Position numbers and translations under genes: made by a program
Assembly (NCBI GenBank): GCA_037693485.1
Contig: CM075344.1
Location: 100,103,001 to 100,167,000, forward strand
Direction: 5' to 3'
Origin: Kitagawia praeruptora
Taxonomy: Eukaryota; Streptophyta; Magnoliopsida; Apiales; Apiaceae
DNA: 64,000 bases
Shown: positions 23,875-33,703 of the stretch, in pieces
Layout: each line of letters opens with the position of its first letter
Position numbering within the stretch: the first letter of the stretch is position 1
Notes under the pieces: generated by a model
Databases searched by the model: none
Seen by the model: the letters and a program-made list of their open reading frames with translations, nothing else
Told to the model about the DNA's origin: nothing

Positions 23875-23973
23875 TAATAATATAATGATAGATATTAGAA
23901 AAGGAGTCGTGCGTTGCACGGGTTATAAGCTAGTTTTTATTATTTGAGATAAATGAATTGTAGCAGATAATGT

Positions 23974-24188
23974 GCCCGTTTGCCAAATCTTAAGATGAAC
24001 TTATAAATTATTTATTTCGGAAAAAAATTCATATGTACATACATTTTTTGGAGAAAAATGTGTATGGGGAGTTTAATATTCGTTATCTTGCAAAAATAAG
24101 CTACTTATTTCAGGAAAAAGTACATATTTCCTAACTTTTCTCAAGAATAAGTAAATTATTTTTGAAAAATAAGATTTTTCAAACGGGC
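23974..24188. mobile_element. Small hAT-like MITE
   Basis: Inverted termini GCCCGTTTGCCAAA (23974) and TTTTTCAAACGGGC (24188), with internal inverted CTTATTT/AAATAAG words. 215 bp, no coding. Target duplication not clear. Confidence 0.55.
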
Positions 24189-24499
24189 CCAATACTTGAT
24201 TTGACGTCCCTCTTTATTTATTCTTTATACGTATTGAAATTTTGATTTATAAATAAGACTTAAAAGTATTTGCTAGAATCCCCACCTAATAAAGTTTTGA
24301 TCGTCATGCATAAGTGTATTATATTGGTTAGATACGAATGGATTTGCATGCGCATGCGTTGTTATTAAAGGCATAATAATTAGTGTGGGCACATCACACA
24401 TACATACAGCAGAATCTCGATAAAAAAATGTTCGATAAATGAATAATTTCAATAAATTAATAATTTTTTCCGATATCGATTTGGGCAAATGAGCTTAAT

Positions 24500-25476
24500 C
24501 AGTGGCGAAAGCAGGATTTCATAAAAGGGGGCATCACTTGAAAAAAAATTGTATTGAAATTCAAAAAAATAACTTGATGCATAATAATCAATCCGACAAA
24601 TTTCTAATACTTGATTATTTCCTTTAACGGGGGTAATTGAATTATAAGAGAAGACATGTTTTGAAAACGATGTAAAATCACAACATTTTCAATTTTTGCA
24701 AATACTTTCTTTTCAAAATATACTACCAAACTATCATTCATCCACTCGTCTTCCATTCGATTTCGCAAATCCATCTACATAATATTCAATTATTAATTGC
24801 TGAAAAGACTCTCTAAATGAAGGCAGTGGCAATGGGAAGTAGCAAGGCAAGTTAAATTAAATGGTACACCAATGAATATGTTTGAACTTTCATATTGCAA
24901 CCATCTTCTTTGCAAGACTTCCCGAATCTTAAATTTTAGAATTAAAGAATGCAGAGAAGTAAGAAACCTAAAGTCGGGAACTCTGGATAATCAACTCTGC
25001 TGTAAATTTGATCACCCTCATTTTTTCCCAAACATATGATAGATAAAAATAAATTTTAAAATCAATATTTGAATTATTAATTAAAAATTAAAAGATTTAT
25101 ATACAATTTTCAAAAATTTTTACTGAGATTCAAAAACTGATTCATAAAATTAATGAGATTCAAAAACATATTCTAGAAATTAATTATAATTTTTTTTTTA
25201 TATTTACAAACAAATTGTCAATTGTCATTGTTTTTTTGAAAGCACGGTAGGGATATTGAAATATCTATAATTTTTTTCAATTTTAAAATTAATATTTTAA
25301 AGTTATTCTCTCAATTATTTTTTAAGATCGTTCTCTATTGAACCTTAGCCTCAATACATATAATATAAATATTCTTTTTATTTAAGGAGGGGCAAAATAT
25401 AACGGAGTTTTGAAAACAAAGAATAAAAAAAAATAGGCAGCTAAGCAGGGGCATTTGACCCTCCGGTGTGAGCTAG
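24500..25476. mobile_element. MULE-like insertion flanked by 10-bp duplication TGAGCTTAAT
   Basis: Identical 10-mers at 24490-24499 and 25477-25486. The insert opens CAGTGGCGAAAGCAGG and closes with GGGGCATTTGACCCTCCGG, resembling the CAGTGGCGGAGCCAGG family of plant elements, but its right end is degraded. AT-rich, noncoding. Confidence 0.55.
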
Positions 25477-26239
25477 TGAGCTTAATGAATAACCTTATTA
25501 AATATATTAAAGAATAAAATAAAGTAAGTTTCTATAGGTCCTATTTAAATATAAATGAGTAATCACTATATTTTGAATAACATATTTATATTTCTATAAA
25601 TATATGAATTAATTTAATCCAATTCATCTACATTAACAAATCGTATCTTCTCGAAAAATGTTTCTAAAATTGATTATGAGTGATTTTGTAAATATCTTAT
25701 CTTTTAATATTATACACACAATGAATGTATGGTCTCAAAACTATGCAATGCACTTTGTAAATATACATGGTTGTACCTATTCCAATCATATTGTACATGC
25801 ATGTAAAACTAATTTAGAATGTTAGAAAAATGAATGTAGTTCAACATCACATAAATATTATAAACCCATTATAAATTTTAGGTACATTTTAATTTAAAAT
25901 GTATTAAAAAATTATAAAAAACCGAAAAATAATATCTAAATGAATAAATATTCATTTATTTCATTTATTGATAAATAAATAAAATATTGGATATTTACCA
26001 AAAATACTAGGTTCAAAGTTTCTATTTGTAAAAATACCATTTCTTTTAATTAATTGCAATTTTACTAAACTAAGTTTCAAAATTGCAAAAATACTAGGCC
26101 CACTCCCCCCCTCCCTCCCTCCCTCCATCCTTCCCAGGCCTAGCCCACTGCGATTTATTTTTATTTTTTTTTAAACAGGGGCTATTTTGGTGGATTTTGG
26201 TTTGCAACCACATTCAACTAAATGCAACCAAATGCAACT

Positions 26240-26780
26240 TTTTTTTAAAAGTTGGGGTGATTTTGGTGGATTTGGGTTGCAAGGCCCCGCCAGGGGCAAT
26301 ATTCAACTGAATGCAACCACATTCAACTTCTTTTTTTTAAAAAAAAGGTAGGGTGATTTTGGTGGCTTTGGGTTTCAAGGCCCCGCCAGGGGCAATATTC
26401 AACTGAATGCAACCACATTCAACTTTTTTTTTTTAAAAAAAGGTAGGGTGATTTTGGTGGCTTTGGGTTGCAAGGCCCCGCCAGGGGCAATATTCAACTG
26501 AATGCAACCACATTCAATTTCTTTTTTTTTTTAAAAGGTAGGGTGATTTTGGTGGCTTTGGGTTGCAAGGCCCCGCCAGGGGCAATATTCAACTGAATGC
26601 AACCACATTCAACTGATTCAACTGAATGCAACCACATTCAACCGATTCAACTGAATGCAACCACATTCAACTTCTTTTTTTAAAAAAAGGTAGGGTGATT
26701 TTGGTGGCTTTGGGTTTCAAGGCCCCGCCAAGGGCAATATTCAACTGAATGCAACTGAAATCAGAAATTGAGTTGAATGT
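26240..26780. repeat. ~95-bp tandem array with GC hairpin in each unit
   Basis: Five units of GGTGATTTTGGTGGCTTTGG.., a GC-rich hairpin, CAATATTCAACTGAATGCAA and a T/A homopolymer. Hairpin starts are 26283, 26379, 26474, 26569 and 26721. The fourth unit has an internal triplication of the CAACTGAATGCAACCACATT segment. Confidence 0.85.
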
Positions 26781-26862
26781 GGTTGCATTCAGTTGCTGAT
26801 TTCAGGTTCCATTTGTCAGTTGTCATTTTCGACCTCATTTTTGGACTCTATATATATATATA

Positions 26863-27249
26863 GGGGGCTGCTCAAATGAGACCCCTCTTATAATGAGACC
26901 CTCCCTTATAATGAGTCCCCCTCATATTTCTTGTTTTCTAAAGGGCCCCGCCAGGGGCACCCAATACGAAAAAGGCTTAAAATTCTATCCTCTATCCATT
27001 TATCAAAAAAATAATTTAAAAAATACATTTTTTTTTACAAAAAAAATTGATGATGTGGCGGCAGTTTTATTTTTGTTTTTAAAATTTTTTTTCCCAAATT
27101 TTTTTGATGAATGAATAGAGAATATAATTATAAGACTTTTTCGTATTGGGTGCCCTTGGCGGGGCCCTTTAGATTAGATGATATATGAGAGGGACTCATT
27201 ATAAGGGAGGGTCTCATTATAAAAGAGTTCTCATTTGAGCACCTCCCTA
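26863..27249. mobile_element. MULE-type MITE with long TIRs in a (TA)n target
   Basis: Left GGGGGCTGCTCAAATGAGAC and right CTCATTTGAGCACCTCCC are inverted, and the arms continue for ~130 bp (AATGAGACC/GGTCTCATT, GGCCCCGCCAGGGGC/GCCCTTGGCGGGGCC). Both ends abut (TA)n, hiding the target duplication. The inner CTATCCTCTATCCATTTATC segment is shared with the MITE at 16751. Confidence 0.75.
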
Positions 27250-27868
27250 TATATATATATATATATATATAGTCCAAAAATGAGGTCGAAAATGACAACT
27301 GACAAATGGAATTTGAAATCAGAAATTTAGTTGCATGTGGTTGCATTCAGTTGCAAATTTAGTTGAATATGCCCCTACGGGGCCATGGAACCTAAATCCA
27401 CCAAAATATCACCCAGTATATATATATATATATATAGAGTTAAAAAATGAGGTCGAAAATGACAACTGACAAATGGAACCTGAAATCAGAAATTTAGTTG
27501 CATGTGGTTGCATTCAGTTGCAAATTTAGTTGAATGTGGTTGCATTCATTTGAATATGCCCCTGCGGGGCCAGGAAACACAAATCCACCAAAATAGCCCC
27601 CACCTTAAAAAAAAAAAAAGTACAGTCGGCACTTCACAGAAAGAAGGGGGGAGGGGAGGGTTAGGGTTAGGGTTAGTATTTTTGCAATTTAGAAACTTAG
27701 TTAGTAAAATTGCAAAAAACTATTATTAACAAAAGTAAATGTGCAAAAATTTACTTTTTTCTATTTATTTATGAAAAGAGCCCTAAAATATTCATTAATC
27801 GATAAATAAATAATCTCGTTAAATGAATATATATTTTTGGTCCCAAGGGTGTCCATTTATCGCGATTT

Positions 27869-28484
27869 ATATCTGTAATTAATTTTACCACCGACTTATT
27901 GAGTTTTTACTTTTTAGTAAGTTTTTTTGTCTTTTTTTGTCAAGAGTAAGTTGTTATTTTTAAACAAGCATTTCTTACTTATTAATTGGTTCCAAGTTTT
28001 TCACTTGGCTACACAATTCTTAATCCTAGAATGCCTCATGCTCGTGGGGTTACAAATTTCATGCCCTTTAAAAACAAAGAAAATAGTTTAATTCCTAGAA
28101 AATATGTATTTCACTTTTATTATGGAGATTTGAGAACTCTTCAATTTGATTTCTGAAAGAAAAGAAAAGAAGGTTGAAAATTTGATTTTTTCATGTTGTT
28201 CCCGAAAAATATTTGTTGGAAGAAAAGAAAAGATTTTTCAAAATATAGAAAGAAAATTCTTATGTATTTGTCTTCAAAATTTTATTCCCAATTTTGGAAA
28301 AATTTAACGAAAAAAGAAAATAACTCATTTACTATTCTTTTCTTTCCTTTCATTGATTGGGGAACACGTTGTAAGAGTATAACATATAATGTTTGAGTCT
28401 ATTTTGAAAGAAAATATTGAATATCTTTTTTTTGATAATCCGGTGTCAAAATATTGAAAATTACATGTATATAAAAAATCATTT
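27869..28484. other. Spacer between foldback nest and gypsy element
   Basis: AT-rich; a 67-codon plus-strand frame (28193-28396) has no recognisable domain and biased Lys/Phe composition. No gene called. Confidence 0.5.
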
Positions 28485-29006
28485 TGAAAACTCCAGAACT
28501 TGACCGGGTTCTTCCTCGCCAACTCCTACCTCAGAAGTGGTGTAGCTGTCGTGGGGTGTTTGCAAAACAACACTGGAGGGGGGTTTGGCCCCGAGGCGTC
28601 TCCGGCGTGAGAATAAGAGTTGGTTTTGGAAGACAATAGTCAAGTAGAGCATCACAAGAGTAATAATTGTGTGTAGGTGCAATAAAGTCCCCCTAAAACC
28701 CCATTCTCTAGGGGTATCTATAGCCCTAGGTCTAGGGTTTAGGGATTGTTATCTCTGCTCCCGTCGGATCTGGGGAACCATCCACTGAATTGTTGGGATG
28801 TGGGCTTGAGTGTGGGAATGTCGAATGAGCTGGAGTGCCACGCGTGCTGAGTGTTACTAGTATGGGGTCCTCTAGTCTGGGGTAGATGTCACGTGTCCCC
28901 ATGGCCGGCCCCATTAATATGGACCGGGCTTTCTCTCATTCTCAAGGATTGGGTCTGCTTGTAGTTTTGGGCCTAAAGTTGGGCTTGGGCTATTTTTAGC
29001 CTATCA
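28485..29006 (-). repeat. 3' LTR of the Tat-like element
   Basis: 522 bp; on the plus strand it starts TGAAAACTCCAG and ends TAGCCTATCA. The start carries a TGATA to TGAAA change compared with the partner LTR. Confidence 0.85.
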
Positions 29007-29292
29007 TTTGCCCTCCACTCCCTTATACGGATTCTCCGGATGGGGGAGTAGTAGGAATTGCAATCCTCTAGTTCGAAAAAAAGTTGTCGTTTACGTTGCT
29101 CCTGGCCCGAGGTATATACTTTGGTACACCCCCGGGGCTTGGAGTGTTTTTGCTTCTTCACAAGTCCAAACCTTTGTTGCTTTGGGTGACTTGAGAGTTT
29201 TTGCCTCTACTGCCCCCCAGGCCCGGGGTGTGTACGGAAGTACGCCCCTCCAGGGCTAAGAATGATGAGGCATTTGGTTTTTTGCCCAAAAA

Positions 29293-29343
<51 letters not shown>

Positions 29344-29372
29344 GAATTTTCGCACCGGTGGCCAATCGCGGG

Positions 29373-29420
29373 GTGCCACGTGTCGTGGCGGCGAGTTTTC
29401 CCCCTACAAATAGGGCTTGT
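29373..29420 (+). promoter_or_regulatory. Putative promoter of the antisense extra gene
   Basis: A G-box inside the hairpin GCCACG-TGT-CGTGGC (29375-29389) is followed about 20 bp later by a TATA-like CTACAAATAGGG (29403-29414). It is oriented toward the plus-strand exons at 30025-30962. It is preceded by a (TA)n tract (29298-29336). Confidence 0.35.
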
Positions 29421-30024
29421 CACCATCAATTACGTCTTCACATTGGTTTGTGATTTTCCGCTCTGTTGCTCTACGGATTTCAGTGATTCAGGCTTTTCAG
29501 ATTCTTTGTTCTCCGGTTTTCCTGTAAGTGTTTCTACTCCGGACTCTTGAAAATCTGAATTACAATTTTTTCGTTTCGGGCTTTGGCCCTGGGTAGTATT
29601 CCCCTTTTACTGTTAGGAAAACCCGAATGCTAGGAGAGAGTTGATTCCCCTTTCTGATTCCAGTAGTACTTAAGGAGAACTCCATTTGATTAAGAAAATT
29701 CATAAACGATCTAGGACCGGGGTATATCCTTTGTGAACCTGATTGTAGTTTGGCTGATACCCAAAATTATTTTATTATTTCCTATATCTCCGGGGTTTGG
29801 ATATCTGGATTATTCCCGTCTTCCGCGAGAAGCCTCTGGCCGACCCTGTCTTTCCAGGTTTATGATGCCCAGGATGAGGGCTGGACCGGATTTATGCATT
29901 CTCTTCATGCATTGCATTCCTGTTTGAGTCTCCCCGGGATTCCTCTTCATGCATTGCATTCCTGTTTTTTTTTTTTGCTAACATCTTTTGCCATGTCTTT
30001 CAGGTTGGAAGTTTTTTTTTTTTA

Positions 30025-30962
30025 ATGTCAAGTGACAATCAGTGGTTGGAAGCAGCACTCCGGGGCATTGGAGGTGTCCGCTGAAATATCCGGGAGAAGG
30101 CCCAATTCAATTCCGAGGGTGGCATTGAGACTAGAGTGGCTATTTCGAGTGTTGTGGTAGAAGTTGAGGACGAGGTTCCCCTTACTCATCTAAATTCGAG
30201 AAAACGCATCCGGACCACTATTCAAACGGAGATGTTTGGGGACATGACCGCCGATTGCCAAATCGAGGAGGGTGAGGCCTCTTTGTCTTCGGAGGGAAGG
30301 AACTTCTTCGGGTTCTTGTCCCAGCTTCCTAGCCAAGAGGAGTGGGAGGATATGGGCCGGGATACAACGACCTTCCTTTTTGAGGATATGGTGGGGTCTA
30401 TGGCCAGGTATGTTGCATTTTGGGTCCATGTTCATTCTTTCTCTCTCTGTTTTATCAAACTTATTTTTTCCTTTTCTAGCTTGGAGTCCGGATGGCGGGG
30501 TGTGCAACGATGGCCCGTCGGGAGATTGCGGCGATTGATGAGGCCCGGGAAAGGGAAAAAGAGATGGCTACTCTGATGTAGGAGGTTGCGGCCCGGATTA
30601 ACAAGTATGAGGAGGGTTTGAAGACCATGACCGAGGAGCGAGATTTAGTCAGAGAGCAAGTGAAAGGTTATGAGGACGACGCAAGGAGGCTTCGGGACGA
30701 GCTGAAGGCTAGAAAATCCGAGGAGCAAATCATCGTCGAGTTCCAGAAGTCCGATGTCTATTACCAGGAGCTGGCTAGTTTTGCTGCCGAAAAGATTCAT
30801 CATTTCTCGGTTATGGCCGAGAAGCTTTTTAAGACTGGCTACGTGGCCAACTGGGACACCTTTGTCAATGCCTACACAAATTCTGAAAGGGAAATGGTCT
30901 GGGGCGAAGGGGAGCTTGCTCATTATGTTGCTCCGTTCAACCCATGGCATCCTGAAGCTTGA
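30025..30962 (+). pseudogene. Antisense additional ORF of Tat-like element (spliced, degraded)
   Basis: A plus-strand gene lying antisense inside the minus-strand element. ATG at 30025 (MSSDNQWLEAALRG), TGA at 30082-30084, then an open acidic segment to a GT donor at 30408. A 72-nt intron ends at AG 30478-30479. After one lost base the frame moves to RMAGCATMARREIAA, a TAG follows at 30579-30581, then a coiled-coil segment (KTMTEERDLVREQV) and a C-terminal VYYQELASFAAEKIHHF..W region ending at 30962. This matches the C-terminal half of the 'putative gypsy type transposon' proteins known as additional ORFs in plant Tat elements. The N-terminal domain is missing, so it is a truncated relic. Confidence 0.6.
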
Positions 30963-31289
30963 AGCTCCAGATTGGATGCGTCCAGAATCCGGGCCGTGCC
31001 CGTTTATATTTTAATAATCTTGATTCCGTCCTGCGCAACTTCATGACTGTACCTTTAACTTTAACTGACAGGTGTTTCGGGCTGTTGGTCAGCCCGACCT
31101 GTTTAATTATGCAACTCGTAGGTGTTTCGGGCTGTTGGTCAGCCCAGCCTATTTCTAACCAATTATGAACTTTTATGCACCTCAGAGTTTTTTTTTGTTG
31201 GGTAATCAATCTTAGGTTCTTATACTTGTGTTGCCCCCCCACTCCCTTATTTGGATTCTCCAGATGGGGGAGTAGGGCGAGGTTTGTGT

Positions 31290-32420
31290 CTTGTTTTTGA
31301 GCTCTGGGCCGAAGTATTTAGCTCACTGGCCCGGAGTTTCGCCATATCTAGAATGAGAACAAACTTTCTAACAGGAATTTTCTTTGCTTTTGAGCTCCGG
31401 GCCAAAGTTCTGTTATGACCCGGGATTTAGCCATACTTGAAAATCTAGCAAACTTTCCAAGTAGAAAGTTGCTTTGTCGCTGAGCTCTGTGCCAAAGTTA
31501 TGTTCTGGCCCGGGTTTTAACCATACTTGGGAACCTAAAAATGTTTCCAAGTAGGGAGTTGCTTTGTCGATTAGCTCCGAGCCAATGTTATGCTCTAGCC
31601 CGGGATTTAGCCGTACTTGGAAATCTAGAAAAGTTTCCAAGTAGGAAGTTGTTTTGTCATTGAGCTCCGGGCCAAAGTTATGTTCTGACCCGGGTTTTAG
31701 CCATATTTGGGAACCTAGAAAAGTTTCCAAGTAGGAAGTTGCTTTGTTGATTAGCTCCGGGCCAATGTTATGCTCTGGCCTGGGATTTAGCCATACATGG
31801 AAATCTAGAAAAGTTTCCAAGTAGGAAGTTGCTTTGTCGCTGAGCCCCGGGCCAAAGTTATGTTCTGGCCTGGGTTTTAGCCATACCTGGGAACCTAGAA
31901 AAGTTTCCAAGTAGGAAGTTGCTTTGTTGATTAGCTCCGGGCCAATGTTATGCTCCGGCCCGGGATTTAGCCATACTTGGAAATCTAGAAAAGTTTCCAA
32001 GTAGGAAGTTGCTTTGTCGCTGAGCTCCGGGCCAAAGTTATGTTCTGGCCTGGGTTTTAGCCATACTTGGGAACCTAGAAAAGTTTCCACGTAGAAAGTT
32101 GTTTTGTTGATTAGCTCCAGGCCAATGTTATGCTCTGGCCCGAGATTTAGCCATACTTGGAAATCTAGAAAAGTTTCCAAGTAAGAAGTTGCTTTGTTGA
32201 TTAGCTCCGGGCCAATGTTATGCTCTGGCCCAAGATTTAGCCATACTTGGAAATCTAGAAAAGTTTCCAAGTAGTAAGTTGTGCATTTTGTCGCTGAGCT
32301 CCGGGCCAAAGTTATGTTCTGGCCTGGGTTTTAGCCATACTTGGGAACCTAGAAAAGTTTCCAAGTAGGAAGTTGTTTTGCTTTTGAGCTCCGGGCCAAT
32401 GTTATGCTCTAGCCCGTGAT
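31290..32420. repeat. ~120-bp tandem array (two alternating ~60-bp subunits) in the 3' region of the gypsy element
   Basis: About nine repeats. Subunits alternate GAGCTCCGGGCCAAAGTTAT..GGGTTTTAGCCATA and TTAGCTCCGGGCCAATGTTA..GGGATTTAGCCATA, each ended by AGTTTCCAAGTAGGAAGTTG. Because the unit is a multiple of three it keeps a 298-codon open frame on the minus strand (31413-32309), which is a by-product of the array, not a gene. Confidence 0.9.
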
Positions 32421-32542
32421 TTATAAAGGAAAAAATATTGAAATAAAAATGTTTAATCTGGAATCTTGATCTTTTATCATTAATAACTGAATTACAAATT
32501 TAATTTCATTTCAACTGCAACAAAAAATGGACATGTTTCAGC

Positions 32543-33008
32543 TCATTTCCTTGGGCCACTGTTAGTACTTTCTGAGTCTGAGGTCGTGCCAAGTTTGGGG
32601 AACTTTAGTGTCATCCATACAACTAACCTTGTAGGTTCCGGATCGGTGTATTTCTCTGACTTTGTAAGGACCCTCCCAATTGGGCGTAAGCTTACCCTGG
32701 TCTCCGACCTAGGGCCCTCCCTATTGGGTCGCCGACCTGAGTTTTTAACCCTGGATTTCTTTCCGAAGTACTCCCTTTGCTCTATGGTAAGGAGATCGCA
32801 CCTCAATAGGTAGCATTGCTTCAGTTCCATAAGCCAACTTGAACGGAGTTCCTAACGTACCGGACCTAGGGCTAGTACGGTATGCCCGTAGCACATTTGG
32901 CAGCTCTTCAGGCCAAATATTCTGAATAACTGGTTGCTCGGGCAACTCCCCCTTTTCCAAATAAAGGACGAAGGGGGTCATCCAATTCGGGTTGTCTTCA
33001 ATTTCCAT
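32543..33008 (-). pseudogene. Gypsy pol remnant (RNase H/integrase linker fused to integrase C-terminus)
   Basis: The minus strand from 33008 reads MEIEDNPNWMTPFVLYLEKG (the linker after RNase H) and jumps directly to WPEELPNVLRAYRTSPRSGT..PFKLAYGTEAMLP, the conserved integrase C-terminal region. The catalytic integrase core is therefore deleted inside the frame. Downstream, frames shift around REIH and VVWM.. segments that belong to the chromo-like end of pol, finishing near 32543. Protease and RT are absent. Non-functional. Confidence 0.75.
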
Positions 33009-33187
33009 AACTTCCTCCTGATCAATGGCTGGTTTACAAATCTCCGTGCCTCATTTTTGAACTAGTCCGGAGAGCTCATTTACTTCAGAGTTCTGTTCTG
33101 TTGATTTGGTTGATTTGATATTCCGGGATAATTTGGGGTCTGGAAATGTACTCCCCCTTTGTCTGCCTTACCACGATCCGAGAATCA

Positions 33188-33640
33188 TTATACATGCTCA
33201 AGCTCGGGGTTTTTGGGGTTTGGGCTAATCTCCCTATGGATTCTTTTGGATCCGGACCTTCTTATCTTTTCCTCTTCTTCTCGGATTCTTCTTTGGTCTA
33301 AATTGCCTTGTTCTTCCTGCCTAGCTTCGCTTTGGCCTGTAGGCTTTTTTCTTTTCCCTTTTCCCTTTTCCACGAGGTGGTCAAAGACCGAAGTTCGGGA
33401 TTGGTGCGAATTCCCTGATCCTTCGGAGTTCTCAGCTTGTTCGGGCTCTGGGAAGTTGTGACCCGGTATCCCCGGGCCCAATCCGAATCCTCTGACCCAC
33501 TGGTGGGTTTGTAGTTGGGTCAGTTCCGTGATCGGGTTGAGGTGCTCTTCTCTGGGGTTGTTTAATGTTTGTCTTTGGGTAGCCTTGCTTTCTCTAGTAA
33601 TGGTGGATGTAAGTCGGGGGTTTTAAAGCTTCGGTTTGCT
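33188..33640 (-). pseudogene. Gypsy gag N-terminal remnant
   Basis: Minus-strand frame with FPEPEQAENSEGSGN, a TSVFDHL motif and a basic/acidic KGKGKRKK..REEEEK stretch, typical of Tat-lineage gag starts. It ends at a stop near 33188, and then the sequence passes through a deletion scar into pol remnants near 33060. No capsid core or zinc knuckle remains. Confidence 0.6.
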
Positions 33641-33703
33641 CGGCTCTGCTACTTAGTTCGGGGTTGTGAGGTTCGGAGGTTCAGCCCCTCATTCTAGCGC
33701 CAA

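Larger units (their letters stand above)
20444..23933 (+). mobile_element. Outer Helitron (non-autonomous)
   Basis: The 5' end TCCATATATATAATAAGCG follows an A. The 3' end is CGTGC-GTT-GCACG hairpin, a short spacer, and CTAG at 23930-23933 followed by T: the A|TC...CTRR|T structure of Helitrons. No RepHel coding sequence is seen. Its 3' part is split by a second Helitron. The 5' end is less certain than the 3' end. Confidence 0.55.
25989..27784. mobile_element. Foldback element with 8-bp TSD AAAATATT and tandem CAAC-rich repeats
   Basis: AAAATATT occurs at 25981-25988 and 27785-27792. The two arms are inverted: TGCAATTTTACTAAACTAAG near 26055 matches the reverse complement near 27682-27708, and ATGCAACCACATTCAAC words on the left become GTTGAATGTGGTTGCAT on the right. 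The left arm holds a ~95-bp tandem array (26240-26780). A separate MITE lies at its centre. No protein-coding capacity. Confidence 0.65.
24409..27868. repeat. Old CTCGATAAATGAATA-type noncoding element, heavily interrupted
   Basis: Left margin GCAGAATCTCGATAAA..GATAAATGAATAAT (about 24409-24460) and right margin AATCTCGTTAAATGAATA..GGTCCCAAG..TTTATCGCG (about 27815-27868) look like the ends of the same MITE-like family seen complete at 36310-36490. Two insertions (24500-25476 and 25989-27784) lie between them. 25487-25980 is AT-rich and otherwise featureless. Confidence 0.4.

Noticed and set aside
27656..27677. GGGTTAGGGTTAGGGTTAG, telomere-like repeat
   Set aside because: Only three units and of the TTAGGG type, not the plant TTTAGGG; most likely chance or a remnant inside the foldback element.
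31413..32309. 298-codon minus-strand open frame of repeated LETFLDFQVWLN units
   Set aside because: It is produced by the ~120-bp tandem array in the gypsy element; there is no start context or known domain.
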